The notes beneath the pieces are model-generated. The model was not told the DNA's origin. It searched no databases and was given only the letters and a program-made list of their open reading frames with translations. Positions 6,652-7,062 of a stretch of DNA of 7,062 nucleotides are shown here, piece by piece (position 1 is the first letter of the stretch; each line of letters opens with the position of its first letter). This DNA is from JBFWYO01 sp050186335 (GTDB taxonomy: Bacteria > Pseudomonadota > Alphaproteobacteria > Bin65). The position numbers were made by a program, and so were the translations under genes. The DNA lies in NCBI GenBank assembly GCA_050186335.1, contig JBFWYO010000135.1, forward strand, positions 1-7,062. The letters run 5' to 3'.

Positions 6652-6661
6652 ATACTAGTAT
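6652..6661. promoter_or_regulatory. Perfect palindrome ATACTAGTAT in the divergent SDR/GST promoter region
   Basis: This AT-rich 10-base palindrome stands out in a very GC-rich 166-base gap between two divergent genes. Each strand reads TAGTAT, which keeps the most important -10 bases (TA at the start, T at the end), so one symmetric element could serve as the -10 box in both directions. It also looks like the short palindromes bound by GntR-type regulators. No good -35 box lies at the right distance on either strand (GGCGCC on the plus side, GGTGCA on the minus side). The palindrome is seen; its function is inferred. Confidence 0.4.
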
Positions 6662-6732
6662 TCCGCGGGGCCGCTGCACCGGGAAAATGTCGATGCCCGG
6701 GGCCGGCCGCCGACCGACCGCGAGGAACCCGC

Positions 6733-7062
6733 ATGATCGATCTCCACTTCGTCGCCACGCCCAACGGCCACAAGATCTCCATCATGCTCGAAGAGGTCGG
6801 GCTGCCGTATAAGACGATTCCCTACAGCATCTTCGCCGGCGATCAGTTCAAGCCCGAATTTCTGAAGCTGAATCCGAACAACAAGCTGCCGGTCATCGTC
6901 GATCACGACCCGATCGGCGGCGGCGCGCCGTATACCGTGTTCGAAACCGGCGCCATTCTCGCGTATCTCGCCGACAAGACCGGCAAGTTCTGGCCGACCG
7001 AGCCGCGCAAGCATCACTTGGTCATGCAATGGTTGATGTTTCAGATGGCCGGGATAGGGCCG
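6733..7062 (+). CDS. Glutathione S-transferase, YfcG/YghU (Nu-class) type, N-terminal part
   Basis: The frame stays open from the ATG at 6733 through the right edge, giving the first 110 residues of a protein that in this family has about 210-290. GAGGAA lies five bases upstream of the ATG. The N-terminal thioredoxin-fold domain (about residues 1-85) shows the TPNGHKISIMLEEVGLPY stretch (9-26), where Nu-class enzymes use Thr and Asn near the glutathione thiol in place of the usual Tyr/Ser/Cys. LNPNNKLPVIVD (47-58) carries the cis-proline Pro53, and FETGAILAYLADKTGKF (70-86) carries the glutathione-binding Glu71-Thr72 (Ser in most relatives). The beginning of the helical domain, MQWLMFQMAGIGP (98-110), matches the signature of YfcG/YghU relatives. 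Known members have disulfide-bond reductase activity with glutathione or act on glutathione conjugates and peroxides. It is divergent from the SDR gene, and joint regulation is possible. The physiological substrate is unknown. Confidence 0.9.
   Translation, partial: MIDLHFVATPNGHKISIMLEEVGLPYKTIPYSIFAGDQFKPEFLKLNPNNKLPVIVDHDPIGGGAPYTVFETGAILAYLADKTGKFWPTEPRKHHLVMQWLMFQMAGIGP

Noticed and set aside
5814..6812. A 332-residue plus-strand open frame across the dehydrogenase gene and the divergent gap
   Set aside because: It is antisense to an SDR with an intact catalytic set, ends inside the GST gene in another frame, and is Arg/Asp/Gln-rich without any known motif.

Overview
The window is a stretch of a high-GC (roughly 60-65 % by eye) Gram-negative genome, most likely a proteobacterium of the alpha or beta class. 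The evidence is the GC-rich codon use, a Sec signal peptide on a soluble periplasmic binding protein, and a complete Liv-type ABC importer next to catabolic-looking oxidoreductases and a glutathione-dependent enzyme. I cannot assign a genus. Gene density is high, no gap exceeds 170 bases, and I see no RNA gene, mobile element, CRISPR array or prophage signal.

Layout. (1) Positions 1-863: the 3' part of a flavin-dependent aromatic-ring hydroxylase gene (FAD_binding_3 / TfdB-MhpA type), cut by the left edge. (2) Positions 864-1004: a 141-base gap with two perfect short palindromes and a good ribosome binding site, the likely control region of the next operon. (3) Positions 1005-5594: a complete five-gene importer operon of the hydrophobic amino acid transporter (HAAT/Liv) family, in the order binding protein, LivH-like permease, LivM-like permease, LivG-like ATPase, LivF-like ATPase. 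The last four genes are packed with a 1-base gap or overlapping start and stop codons. A strong GC-rich hairpin separates the binding-protein gene from the permease genes. (4) Positions 5625-6566, minus strand: a short-chain dehydrogenase resembling the (3R)-hydroxyacyl-CoA dehydrogenase domain of type 2 multifunctional enzyme (MFE-2/HSD17B4), convergent with livF. (5) Positions 6567-6732: a divergent promoter region centred on a perfect 10-base palindrome. (6) From 6733 to the right edge: the N-terminal 110 residues of a YfcG/YghU-type glutathione S-transferase, cut by the window end.

How the genes may work together (inference). The importer would bring a small carboxylate or amino-acid-like compound into the cell. 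The flanking flavin hydroxylase, CoA-type dehydrogenase and glutathione-dependent enzyme would fit catabolism of an aromatic or other organic acid. The Liv family carries many substrates besides leucine, isoleucine and valine, including aromatic acids, amides and urea, so the liv symbols used here mark family membership and not proven substrate. No gene in the window is an unmistakably new system. The points most worth a second look are non-coding: the hairpin after the binding-protein gene, the paired palindromes before it, and the symmetric palindrome between the two divergent genes.
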